Source of the DNA: Callaeas wilsoni
Taxonomy: Eukaryota > Chordata > Aves > Passeriformes > Callaeidae
Assembly: GCA_013398955.1 (NCBI GenBank)
Contig: VWPU01004451.1
Coordinates: 1 to 64,000, forward strand
Reading direction: 5' to 3'
Length of the DNA: 64,000 nt
Shown piece after piece: positions 1-11,405 of this stretch (positions are counted from its first letter, which is position 1; each line of letters starts with the position of its first letter). The position numbers and the translations under genes were made by a program. The notes below the pieces were generated by a model. It did no database searches and had not been told where the DNA came from. It saw only the letters and a list, made by a program, of their open reading frames with translations.

Positions 1-56
1 GGGCCGCGCGCCGCCCCCGCCGCTGCCCGGCGCCCCCCGGGTACCGGCTCTTCCTG
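1..56 (+). CDS. 3' end of a GC-rich exon with splice donor, gene unidentified
   Basis: Bases 1-56 are almost pure G and C and end in CTG followed by GTGAGT at 57-62, a near-perfect U2 splice donor. The sequence switches to AT-rich intron-like DNA shortly afterwards. All three forward frames are open across the 56 bases. The frame starting at base 3 ends on a complete codon (phase 0) and would read ...PPGYRLFL. A phase-0 end would join in frame to the candidate exon at 36195, but one random exon in three would also fit. The exon could equally be 5' UTR. It is cut by the window edge, so its start codon and length are unknown. I do not recognise the protein. Confidence 0.5.
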
Positions 57-188
57 GTGAGTCAGAAAGTTTGCTCTCCTGGGCGCCCGATGTTTGTTGT
101 TGTTTGGGGTCCGCCTGTTTAGGCTGGGCTTTTATTTTCCCATTCTCGCTAGCGGGCTATTTATTTATTTATTTTTCTTTTCTTCTTC

Positions 189-210
189 TTTTTTTTTTTT
201 TTTTTTTTTT
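189..210. repeat. T22 homopolymer with acceptor-like end
   Basis: An uninterrupted run of 22 T closes a longer pyrimidine tract that starts near 170. It is followed by AATTGCAG at 211-218, so it looks like a splice acceptor. The GC-rich sequence from 219 onward could therefore be an alternative exon, but only 162 bases of intron would separate it from the first exon. Confidence 0.6.
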
Positions 211-639
211 AATTGCAGTCGCTGCTGCAGCGCGGGTAGAACGGGGCTTCCGCGCCCGGCGCTGCCCCCGCCGCGCCGGGCAGCCTCCCCCGGGGCACAC
301 GCGTGGGCAGGCGGACAGCGCAGCCAGGGCAGCCGGGGCCGGAGCCGGGGTCCCTCCCGCTGTCCCCCTTCCCGCTGAGAGCTGGGTGGCTGCGGCTGCG
401 AGGTCACCGGCAGCCCCCCTGCAGTTGGCAGAACAGTTTTTGGTGGCAGCTCGGGAAGAGACTGTCCCATCCCTCTCCTGTTTCTTCTCGTTCCTTGAGA
501 GAGCGTTTTAAAACAGGTTTCAGTGCAGCTATAGGTGACAGGATCCCGGGGTCACTGAGAGCTGTGCTCCGTTTTGTAACTAGCGGTGTTACTGTAGCGG
601 GTTATCAGCTGGGGAACCGCCGTATTCGGCCCTGGTGAG

Positions 640-3600
640 GAGAGGGATTGGTTGTGGGTCGTGTCCATCTTCCGCTGCTTTCATCTAATTGCTAGAAGTA
701 GCTTGCTGTTGTTTGGGGTAGAAGAAGCTCACTTGCATTTTACTCTTTTGTTCTTTAATTCTAATGGTGGTTTGGTGGGGGCTCCTAGTTTCTGATAGGA
801 AACTATCAGAAACTAAAGAGGTTGAATAAATCCATCTCTGGGCAGCAGAGACAAGAAGCTTTCAGGTCCTTCCCATGAACTGTGAATTTTCTATGTTGTA
901 TGTTGCTACTTCTTTTTTTCTTATCACTGGGAGTTCTGCTGTAACATCTCAAAAGCTTTGATGTTTTTTTGCAATGAACCTCATTCATTTTTTTCCTCAA
1001 ATTTAAAATGGAGTGATAAAATGCATAGGCGTTAATAAGTAAGTTGAAAGGACTTTGAAATAGTGCATGTTGTGCATGGTGTGAAATTGTAGATATACAT
1101 AAAAGAGTAATAACTACTCTGCAGGTTTTATTTAAAACCTTTTTCTCTATGACTTTGTGCTGAACTCTATTCATCTGTCTCTCAGCTTTTAAGTATGATT
1201 GTTTTTTGCAGTTGAGGTCTCCTGTCATGTTGTGGGAATGCATTGGTAGGCATCCAGATTTGCCTGATTTTCATAATCTTTTATTCTCTCATTTTGCACA
1301 GACTTGGTCAAAAGTACATGAAATTTGCTATTGTGGCTTTCAATTTTAGATCGCTTTTCCTGGTGCTTTTATTTATTTCTCTATTTGATAATTTATTTAT
1401 TTATGTTACAACCGAAGAGGGAGGGGAAGAGTAGGGAATTGCCTCTGACTCTTCTATCTGTCCAAATGTACAAGAAGAAAAAAAAAAAGGATTGTGTAAA
1501 GAAATCAAAGCACTGAAACAACCTAGATTTGAATTCCAAGAACAAAAATTACGGTGGCATGTGTGCTTGCCCGCACCAGGCATTCTGCAGCATGTGATAT
1601 TTACAGAACTTGCAGTGTACAGTAGCTCTCCAATAGTAAGAGAACGCTTTGTATCCTTGGAAGTGAGAGAGTCTTTGACAAGTCAGCAAAACTATAGATA
1701 CAGACAAGGAACGCTGATACACGTGTGAGTGTGTGCATATATAAATATCACCAGATTGCTTGAGTTCGTTTTTCCTCACTATAGTTTGTCTTCCTCAGCC
1801 TGGAATATATACATACTTTCCCCTAAATTTTGAGGCATTTTTTACTGCTCTTCTCTGTGTGCATGTGTTTTAATGTTAGTCTTAATCTCGCTGTAAAATA
1901 CAAAGTAATCTGGTAATAGATTTAGAAGACTTTATTGCCAGGCAAACCAGGCAATAGATCATGAAATCAGACAATAGTATTTTGTTTCCTAGCAACCCCC
2001 TACAGCAAATAGAAAACAAAACGATGGTGGATACTTCCACATCATGATAGCTATATGTCGAAATCCCCAAGTAGTAGATACTGAAGTAGTAATTGTGCAG
2101 GGAGATTCACTCCCATTTGTTTCAGCTGCTTTGTTAATATTTTCATCTTGTGAGAAAGAGATTTGCTGGGGTAAATGCAGTTAAATGGTTAAAATTTCAC
2201 TCTGCTCTCTTAATAACAATGTCTGTTAGAATGAAGAGGGCACAAAATTAAGTAGAATTTCTGCCATTAAGAATGATTTGGAGTTTTTTGTTCTTATTGC
2301 AGGACTGTTTCTAAATCTATGCTATTATGGACCCTTGAAAATCAGATATATCCTCTCCTGTATCCAGCATCCAATATCTTTCTGGATTTTGTGTTGTTAG
2401 TCATCCTTTAGCTTTGTGGTATAAAACTATGTTTATTAGAATGTATTGAAAGAAGACTCCTTTGTGGCTCCTAGGAATGGAAAGTAAAATTCTAAGTGCC
2501 TCTTTACCATGTTTACGTTCTTGGCACCTAGTTCAGCCCTTCCAAGGAGTCAGTGCTATCACTGTGCAGCAGGATTGGGTCCTAAGCCATCATCTTTCTA
2601 AAAGTGCTTTTGATAATGCAGTAATTCCCTTAGTTAAAGTGCCTGAGCACTGAAATGGCATCTCGACCCTGAATCAATCTGGGATGCACTTTGTGCACTG
2701 CCATCTATCTGAAAAAATCCATTAGTGCAAGCTGGAGATCTGACCTGGGATGGGTGCAGGTGTTAGTGCTCTGGAAGCTGCTGGAGATGCTGAGCTGCCG
2801 TAGGAAAAGGAGGTGAGCAGGCACAGATGTGTAGTTGTATGCACAATGCAGCAGAGAAGTTTCTATGCTTTTGTCTCTCTTTTTTAGGAGAAAATGGCAA
2901 AAAGTTGTTTGCAGAGTTTTACCTTCAAGTCTTCACTATCCAGCAGTATTTACAGACATCACACAGTAAATTGAAACAGAGGTACTTTTCCTATTGGTTG
3001 CATCAGTGATTCTGTGAAAGTGAAAATATTATTCCAGTCTGGGAAACTGTAAAATCGCAAGAAAAATTTGCTGTGAGGAAGACAGCAAACTTAGTCATGT
3101 ATGCATTATTAAACAACAGTATTCACACTAGGCATGGGAGGGGTGTTCTCTGAGTGACTTAGGGGTTCACGGCATTATTTAAGAGATCCCATGTGCAGTC
3201 ACAGACAATTTATTTATATTGTCTGTGGGTATTTTCCTGGTTCATCTCAAGTACTGAAGTACAAAAGGGTTACAACAGATGCCACTTGAATAAAAAGGGT
3301 TGAAATGGAATGGTCAGAGAATATTATAATTCTGATAAATATCTCTGAGCAGCTACTTTCTTGTCTATATTCGAAATCACACATTTTAGTGCCGTAGCAT
3401 GTGTGGATGGTTTAGTTTAGAATGTGCTAATTGAATTTTGGAAGGCTTTATGGATTGAGAGGAAGTAGTCATTTTCCAATTTTTCTTCTCCGTTTCTTTC
3501 TCAGATGGCACTACTCCCAAAACTTGAATCTTACAATTAGGTAGTCCATAGATGAAGCTTGATATGGCTGCCTAATTGCAGTCCCTACTTTGCCTCTGCC

Positions 3601-4630
3601 TGTGTTTGCCAGGCAGCAGAATGAGAGAAGGCAAAGAAAACAAAAAGTACAAACAAAAAACAAGGGGGAGAGAAAGGTCATGAAGTATTCTGTGTATAAA
3701 CAATGGAAGTCATTTGGAAGTGATTTTAAAATCTCTCTCCACAAAGCTCCTTTTACACCAACTGCATTTGTTGCTGGTGATGAATGTAAAGCTTGCATTT
3801 GTTGTAATGTGGGTTGGCCACTGATGGAGACAGCCAACCCATGACCCAAACCAAAGACTAGTACCTTCTTCTCCCTTCTCCCCACTAAAGATCATCTTAA
3901 GTGGAACAGTGAGTTATGTCCATTCATTTAAAAGTGTTTAGGAGGTAGGAATTAAGAAATGGATGGCTTTGTTCTCTCTCTTTGACTGTACAATGATGGT
4001 TGTGACTAGAGAGCTACCTCAGAATGTGCTGCATATCTTGCTGAGATACACGAGCCTTTCCAAATTTTTCGCAAGGCTTTCTTTTATTATTATTTTTCAG
4101 ACTGGGTGCCGAAGTAATGAGAATATAGTTACTTACTGCATGTTGAAACCTATAGGCTTAATGGTTACTGTACTGAGGGATATTTACTTAGGTATTTATT
4201 TCCTGTTCTTCTTTTAAGAAAGTAATGAAAGCATGATGCCAGTTTTGGATTCTCTTGAAGCTTTGTTTTTAAAATCCTGTTACCTTGAATCATTGAACTG
4301 TCAGTTCTAGCCAAATACAGAAAGTAAACCATCCAAGTGATTACAGAAACTGAGGATTTGGTTCAGCAGAGCACTGACTTGCATGCCCAGTTTTTTTTTT
4401 AAGTGTGTGCTTAAGCTCATCTCTGCTTGCTGAGATCAACTGGATTTAAGAAAGTGGTGAAAGTTAGGCATGTAATTAAATGCTTTGTTGAATAGGGCAA
4501 AACCTATAACCTTTGAAACTAATGTCTTTGCTTTGTAGTAAACAGAACTTCAGGACAATTCCTCCGAGATAGTAGAGGGAAGGGAACAAGTAGGGGGAAA
4601 AGGCAAGTTCTTGGGGCAAGGGGTATCAAA
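640..4630. other. Intron-like AT-rich DNA, no recognised gene
   Basis: Apart from the hairpin at 786-815 and a weak exon candidate at 2888-2981, I see nothing with gene structure here. The short open frames lack shared features and look like chance. There are small A and T runs near 1480 and 4390. No CR1 signature is evident in this stretch. Confidence 0.6.
786..815. repeat. Perfect 13-bp inverted repeat, GAAA loop
   Basis: Arms TAGTTTCTGATAG (786-798) and its exact reverse complement (803-815) are separated by GAAA. Transcribed, this would fold into a 13-bp stem with a GNRA-type tetraloop. No surrounding gene or repeat explains it. Confidence 0.85.
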
Positions 4631-4639
4631 TCAGGAACG

Positions 4640-5275
4640 TACTGGTGGGTGATAGTGATGCTGGAAGGGATTGAGAATTAGTACATGAGTCTGGAATGGG
4701 ATTTGATTACAGAAAAGCATGGTTTGTGCTTGAGCTGTTAAGAAAAAGGTACCATTTTGGTGAACAAAGAGGTGGGATTCCCTTTTTATAAGAATCTGTC
4801 GTGAACACGTGGAAACTCTGAATATCATCTTAACAGGAAGGTATTGATTTTTTGAATGAAGCTCAAAGAAGAGCAACAAAATACTCAGGGGTCTGGAGGA
4901 ACTAGCTTGAAGGGAAATACTCAAAAACAGACATCTCTAGTCTGGGACTGAATATGGGGAGATGGGTTAACTCCGTGTCTGTATTTGAAGTGTATTTTAG
5001 TCAAAGCAATCAGATTTTTTTCCTGCCTTATGTGAGAGAATACCTAGGACTAAATGGTGCAATTGAGGAGATAAAAGTTTAAGATGAATTCTGGGCCAAA
5101 ACTCAGTAATAGAAAAATATATTGTAGCCTATTTTGGTCTGAGTGTAGTGCAAACCCCCCACGACTCTTCAGATGTTTAAAATAAGAATAGGCAGATTGT
5201 TGGCAGATGTACTGGAGAAGGCAATCCTGCATTTTCAAGGAGATGAAGTACAAGATCTAACAGCTCCTTTTCATG
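4640..5275 (+). mobile_element. Old CR1 LINE 3' fragment (plus)
   Basis: From about 4855 the text follows the C-terminal end of CR1 ORF2 and its 3' UTR. It contains the 'gctcaaagaagagcaac' and 'ggggtctggagga' blocks that encode the conserved ERAQRRATK...GLE region in intact elements. Downstream, 'aataagaataggcagattg' corresponds to the later 3' part of old CR1 copies. Many indels break the frame and no 8-bp terminal repeat survives, so this is an ancient copy. The left boundary is uncertain; 4640 is the earliest plausible point. Confidence 0.6.
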
Positions 5276-8200
5276 CTTCTGTTTTGTTCTAGTTTCAGCT
5301 GAAGGTTGCAGGAGGTCAGATCTTGGGCGAGCCAACCTTGACTTGGTTTCCAGTGCTGAGACAGTTGGGTTTTGTGCTTTTATGATGCAGGATTCAGAAC
5401 AGGGTCATCATGTGGGCTCAGGCTGAGTCAGTGATGGGATGGTGGATATACAAGGATTAGCTACAGCAGATTTTCTAGTAAACAGCTATGGGTTATTAAT
5501 TTGTTTTCCCTTTTGGAAACAATGAGCATCTCAGGTGGTGTAGAGGGCACAGAGGTGACAGTTTCTGCAGCATTTTATCATCTGAGGACACTTACTGCCA
5601 TCAGATGCAATGATGGATAGCAGTTGCTATTCCTTTCTTCCTGTCCTCCCATCACGACGCCCTGATCTCACCAGAGCTGTCTCCTGTGATTTGGCTAGTC
5701 AGTGTGCAGTGCAAGTCCTAATGACCACTGCCACCAGTGGTGTGTTTTCTGGAAGAGACTGAGAAAGGGGGAGAGACACAGAGATGATCTTTCCAAGGGT
5801 GTATTGCTTTAAATGTTTCCATCATCCATGTAAATTGGGAGAAAACTTAGTCAAGGACTGTGCAGTTTCAAGATATAATGACAGCTTTCTTGTGGAACCT
5901 TTTGCTGGAGTGAAGTTAATACACTGGTTTATTGCAATTCATGTTACTCGAAGCAAACATTCAGAAAAAACCAATGTTAAGCAGACTGATATCATCAGGG
6001 AATGTTTTCCAACAGCCATGCCAATTGCAGAGGAGGAGGTGGATTTCCCTCTGCTGTGCTTTATGGATACCTGACAGCCAACTGTTTAAACAAGGCCTAT
6101 TTCGGTAACCATAAGGTAAAAACTAGTGATTCAGAATAACCCTTCTTTGCATGTTAATGATTAAAGCAGTAATCCTGCAGGAGTACCACATACAGGGGAA
6201 GGCTGATCTGGGTTGAGCTGGTTGGTGAGACTGACCTTTGGTTTAAGTACTTGACACTGCAAGAAAGGAGTGTTTTGAAGTAGTAGAAGACAGGTTTAGG
6301 TCTTCTGTGTGCAGTATAACATGGAAAAAATTGGCCTGTCTATTAAAAACCAGAACACTCCCAATACACCCCAGGTGTATTTGCTTATATACAAATCCTC
6401 TGAGAGGTAAGCCAGGTTCAGTCCTTGCTGGTGCTTGTCTCTGGGAGTTGGTGGATAGATTGGCAATGGAGATCTCAGAAGAGGTTGAATGAAATTGAAG
6501 GAAGTTTTGTTTTTTTAGGCAGAACATAAGGATTAAGACTGAGGTTGGTTGCCAATGCATTGCTTCTGCTAGAGGGGCAGTTTTTTGAGGGATGGATAAT
6601 TGATTGGTAGATGAATAAATCAGATAAATATAACCCATACAGTTGAGTGGATCAGGCTCACTAGGTGCTGGTTATCAAGTCATGTAGATTGGTTTACTTA
6701 GAATTACTTGGGTATGTTAATAACACCCTTCTGTGTAAGGGTGTCTAAGATCAGGCTTGTTGAATGGGATAGTTTAGACTGAAAGGTACTGTGTAAATGT
6801 AAGATTATTATCTCCCCTTTGCAGGGAGAAGCTAGGTCAACAGTAATCTTAATTACAACTTGTTTCTGTTAATAGATCTTTATTTTTAGAGTTAAGTGAG
6901 GCTTTAAAGCGCTTTTGTACAGGTGCTTTTAACATAGTGTTACCATTTAGGATGTGGGGCTTGGTATACTAGATCTTAATACTTGTGGAGGAATAGTTCC
7001 TCCATGTCCAGAGTGGATAATAGACAACTATTCTGGTATGGCAGGATGTCTCTGTGTAGCTTTTAAAGGGACCCGTGCCCTACACACAGTGTAAAAATGC
7101 TTCAGGACATAACAGCTCTGCCTGGGGTAGAATACAGTGAGGATTTAATAGTATTTTTAACAATTCTGTTTAGATTTATTCATTCCTTTTAGGAAGCATT
7201 TTGTCAGGGAAGCAAAGAAGAAATGAAATAGAAGGAGCTGATAAAGGCGTGGGGTGAATTTAGGGAGGTGGATTGCAATAACCAGAATGAGAGCATGCTC
7301 TTAGAATGAGCACCGGTTCTTCTGCCCTTACAAGAAGTATTTCAGCAATGACAAATAAGTTTGTTTCATCTGAAAGCAGCAGATTGCTTCCTAATATTTT
7401 GCTGGTCTGACATTCTGTGAAATTGTGTTATATCCTAATTCAGTGGCTGCTCTGTATATAGAATAAGAGCTTGCTATTTTCTACCAAGTGAAGCATTCCC
7501 TCTCCTTCTGCAGTGTTAGAGGTATTTTGGTGTTAGAGGTCCATGGATTAATCTCTTCTGATGACTTCTGATAGATGTTGGCGTGACTCAGAAGAGAGAG
7601 TTGCATTTTCTGAATAAGCGATCTGCTTAGTTTAGAGTTTTTCTCAGAGGTGGGACCTTTGCTTAGCAGTGAAATCTGCTGAGATCACAGCACAGGATGG
7701 TATGGTTACAGACCCATCAGAGTGTGGCTGTGGTCCTCTGCTGGCAGATACGGATGTGAGCAAGCACTCTGTGGATTTACTAGCTGTAAATGGGTGGCCT
7801 ATTCGTGCATCCTCACACCTCCCATGCACGTGCCCTTCTGGCTTCTGCTGTCTTCAGGCAGAGCATTAGTGGAAGTACTGGTGACAGGCTGTTCCGTGAG
7901 AAAGCTGAAGATTTATAGATCCTGCAAAGTACATTTGATTTAGAATCTTCTGCATGTTGTCTTTCCATTAGTTTGCTTAAAATGAGCATCTCTTTGGTTA
8001 ATTTCATTTTAGCAAATGAAGGCACCCTCAGCCATTTTTTTGGTTCAAGTTTATTCATATCTTCAGAGTAAGAGGAAATACCATTTGTGCTGATGAATCA
8101 TTTTCTGCAGTGTAATTTCCCATTTCATATGAACCAGATAGCCATTACCATGTATTTAATTGACAGCCTGTGAGGGAACATGCCATTTCAGTTCCTAGAG

Positions 8201-11200
8201 GGACCTGGGCAAAACTTGAGCAAGAGCCTCAGTGTGCTGTAGCCAATCTACTGAGCTATCCAGTTTCTTGCCAGTTCTGTAAGCTTAACACTATTACATG
8301 TGAAACCAGGTACGGTGTGTATGTCATTAGCTGGGTTTTTCAGTTTTATTTTTCATGATGTGTTTCCTTAACTTCTGTATCATTTTACAGAACAGCTGTA
8401 ATGTGTAGTTTGTATTTTCTTTACAAAAGAGAAGGGGGCTGCTGTAAATTCACCCTACAAAGGAAACTATTTTTTTAAGTAAAAGAGGCTGGAAAATTGG
8501 AATTTCTTTTTCAGTTTCTTGGAAAATACTAAGGGAGATTATATAACTGCATGAAGTCTCTGGGGAAAAGGAAAAAGAAGGCTTGCTGATAATGAAAGAG
8601 CCGAGTAGCTGCTTAATGTAATCCACTCTTCATGGAAAGTGACGAGAAGGGAGAGAAGGGAGACTGATGCAGTCAGACCAGGCTTCATTTGTTCAAAGCT
8701 GGAAGTAGGCAGCACATCTGACGGCCAAGTCTCTATGAGGCCGGCTTGCTGGTCTGACACCTACGTTTACCTTTTCCACATGAAGAAAGTCAGTTCTGTT
8801 CGGTACTATATACTACAAATAAAATAGAAATTATAAAAGTAATCATTTTCAAGCTCATCGTGCCCAAGAGTCGAGGGAGTGGTTTGAAGCAAGTCAGTCA
8901 ACTCACTGTAATCAAACAGTTCTTCTGTACCTCAAGTATAAATGCTGCATGAGTAGCTAGGCAGAAAGGACAGGTGGTCATCTTGAAATCATGAAGAAAA
9001 TCAGTTTCTTTTGATTCTCCAATGTCAGACAGGTTACCCGATGAAACTGAATATTGAATTGAAAGCAGAATGTTGAATTTGATAATCCTGGAGATGAGAT
9101 CCCTTGCATCATTGAAGTACTGCTGTGTCGATCACTGAAGTCACTGTTCTAGGTTTCAGTGGCTCTTCAGTGTCATTTTGTTGTAGAGGAATCATTGTGT
9201 TATTGGGGAGGCAAAGAGCAATAGCCACTCATGTTTTAAACACTAGGAAAATGAAGACTTCAGAGTTGATGAGAAACCTCCTTTCATGCCTATACAAAAT
9301 GAGCAATATAGAGTGAGTTGTAAGCCTGTGTGTACTGCCCTTTCAAAGACATTTCAATTCATTAGTTCAGTGTTAAACCGATGAAGGAAAAGGGCAATGC
9401 AAAACTCAAGACCCAAACCTAAATGAAACAGCACTTCTGTTAATGCAAGGTGGCTTACTGAATGTGAAGTGTTCAGAGAGTGGCTAGAAGCATCCGTGCA
9501 AGGCAAAATGCAGACCTCTGTAGTGCTCCCAGCCATGTCTCTAAGGGATGCCATGAGATGGCTGTACAACAAGGAGGCATTCTGTAAGTGCCTGAGGAGC
9601 AAGCATAGTAGTGGCAGAAACAAATTGAAATGAGAACTTCTGAGGTAGGTTTGTCCTGATGCTGAGTTCATCTTGGTGAGAGAGAACTGTCTGTGTGATT
9701 AGGAGTTGGCTGGAAACAAAAAAAGAGTATTTATATTTCCTTCCTTCAGTTACTCATGGACATCATCTGAGGAAGATCTTATTTTCACTTTTGCTTCTAC
9801 TCTGTGGTCCTCAATAATGCAACTTTATTTAAACAGAAGTTTAATGTGTCTTCTGTAAAGAATTTTTATACCGCATTGTATAATTCTTTTATATTTTTAT
9901 ATAAATATAAAAATTCCCCAGACACTCCCCAGAGAAGTGGAAATCTTAGGAAGGCAAGTAATGATGGTTTCAGAAGGATTTCCAGCAGCTACAGCCTGAT
10001 GATGCTCCAGTTCAGACGGAAACTTTCTTCATCTAACTTGAAAATAAATGACATCAGATATCTGAGAAAAATATTGAAGGAGGTCTCAGTAGCTATAAAA
10101 ACTGAATTACAGGATTAATGTTTTACATGAAAATGGAGAACAGGAAGAAGTCTGACCTACAAGGAAAAAAGTCTACAATGCCCACAGTGAGTAGAGTAAA
10201 AGTAATAGGCTGAATATGTTGCAGGAAATGAAAAGTTTGAAAAGTTTTTTCTAGTGGTAAGGATGCAGAGAGATCGTAGCATGGGTTGTGTGAGCACTGT
10301 GGGGCTTTATCAGCTGGGGTCTTTAAGAATTTGATAGATATAGCTGTGTTGTCTTGAAAGGATGCAGCTGATTCTGTTGCATGGTTGTTTCCAGCTCCAT
10401 TTGTCTGTGATTCTCACCAAGCCCTTCAATGAGTGGGATAACAGGAAGTGAGACAGAAGGAGCATGGTTTCCTAACTTAAACTGAAATCCAGATGATCAG
10501 TCTGTTACCCCTGTTTGTGTCAGAACAGTGGAATATGTAGCAGTTGAGTTGTAGGAGACGCTGGCAGTTAAACATGGATGGTTCAGCCTTGAAAATTTTT
10601 TTCCCTGTCCAGCTAAGTGTGGGGCCTTTTTCCATGTTGCACATTTAGGCTTGAGACATTTTGATAAATTCACTTTGTCTGCAGAATCCCATGCTAACAC
10701 AACTTGAGGTTCAGACCTTGCTGGTGCAAAAACATCATAAAGCATAGGTAGAGAGAAAACTGATCTGTCTTCAAAAAGCTTATGTAGCTGTATCCCAAGC
10801 TGTTAAGGCACCCCTGAAAATAAACTAAAAGAACGGTAGATCTTACTGTCTAGAGACTTACGACTCAGCTACTGTGTTTTTGTGTGTTTTATTTAGAGTT
10901 GTGTGCTTTCAGTTTTGGACCGTGTTGGAGGAATAATCATGTTACAAAATTAGTTCGGTAGTCTGCGGTTTGTGTTTTCAATAGTAAATGCTTTGTGGAC
11001 TTCTTGCAGTGTTTCCAGTGGCTGTCTTCAATCAGAGGAAGAAAGTTGCCTGAGTTCTGGGAAGCATGTGGGGAAAAGACTAAGGGTCCATTAGACCCTA
11101 GTTTCTGCTTTTCTCCAGATGTTTACTCCATAACTAGTAGTAAAAGTAGCATGCAGACCAATAAAAATAACGTAGTATGTTAGAAGTGCCAGAATATGAG

Positions 11201-11308
11201 TTCTTTTGGCAGAGAATATTGAACTCTCCTAGAAAACAAATTAGTTCCTGTGCATTATGTGTTCATGGAGGTTTACATGAGTAATGAGTCAAATGTTCTT
11301 TTAAGATG
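5276..11308. other. Intron-like DNA, small hairpins only
   Basis: No gene, LTR or clear CR1 is seen. There are short perfect inverted repeats at 6723-6744 (8-bp arms, 6-nt loop), 6986-7004 (8-bp arms, TAG loop) and 9893-9914 (10-bp arms of A and T, 2-nt gap). The 104-codon frame ending at 10118 is open but lacks coding hallmarks. Confidence 0.55.
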
Positions 11309-11405
11309 TATGGGGCCAGATTCAGATCCACAGTGATTTAAATTCTGAGTAATTCAAAAGATATTTATGAGTTATACTTCAATAACAGGTTACAATCTGG
11401 TTCTT
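11309..11405. mobile_element. Relic of a palindromic amniote MITE
   Basis: The stretch opens with GGGGCCAGATTCAGATCC and closes with ACAATCTGGTTCT, which are imperfect inverted complements. Between them is the degraded 'gtgatttaaattctgagtaa' type interior. This matches my memory of a hairpin repeat common in turtles, crocodilians and birds, whose ends read GGGCCAGATTCTGA and its complement. The copy is about 97 bp and diverged. The family name is not certain. Confidence 0.5.

Larger units (their letters stand above)
1..470. promoter_or_regulatory. CpG island around the first exon
   Basis: Two GC-dense blocks (1-56 and about 225-420), rich in CpG and in CCCGCC-type Sp1-like runs, flank a T-rich stretch. 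CpG density falls sharply beyond about 650. In vertebrates this pattern marks a promoter or first exon, which agrees with the splice donor at 57. No TATA box is visible. Transcription direction is inferred only from the donor. Confidence 0.6.
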
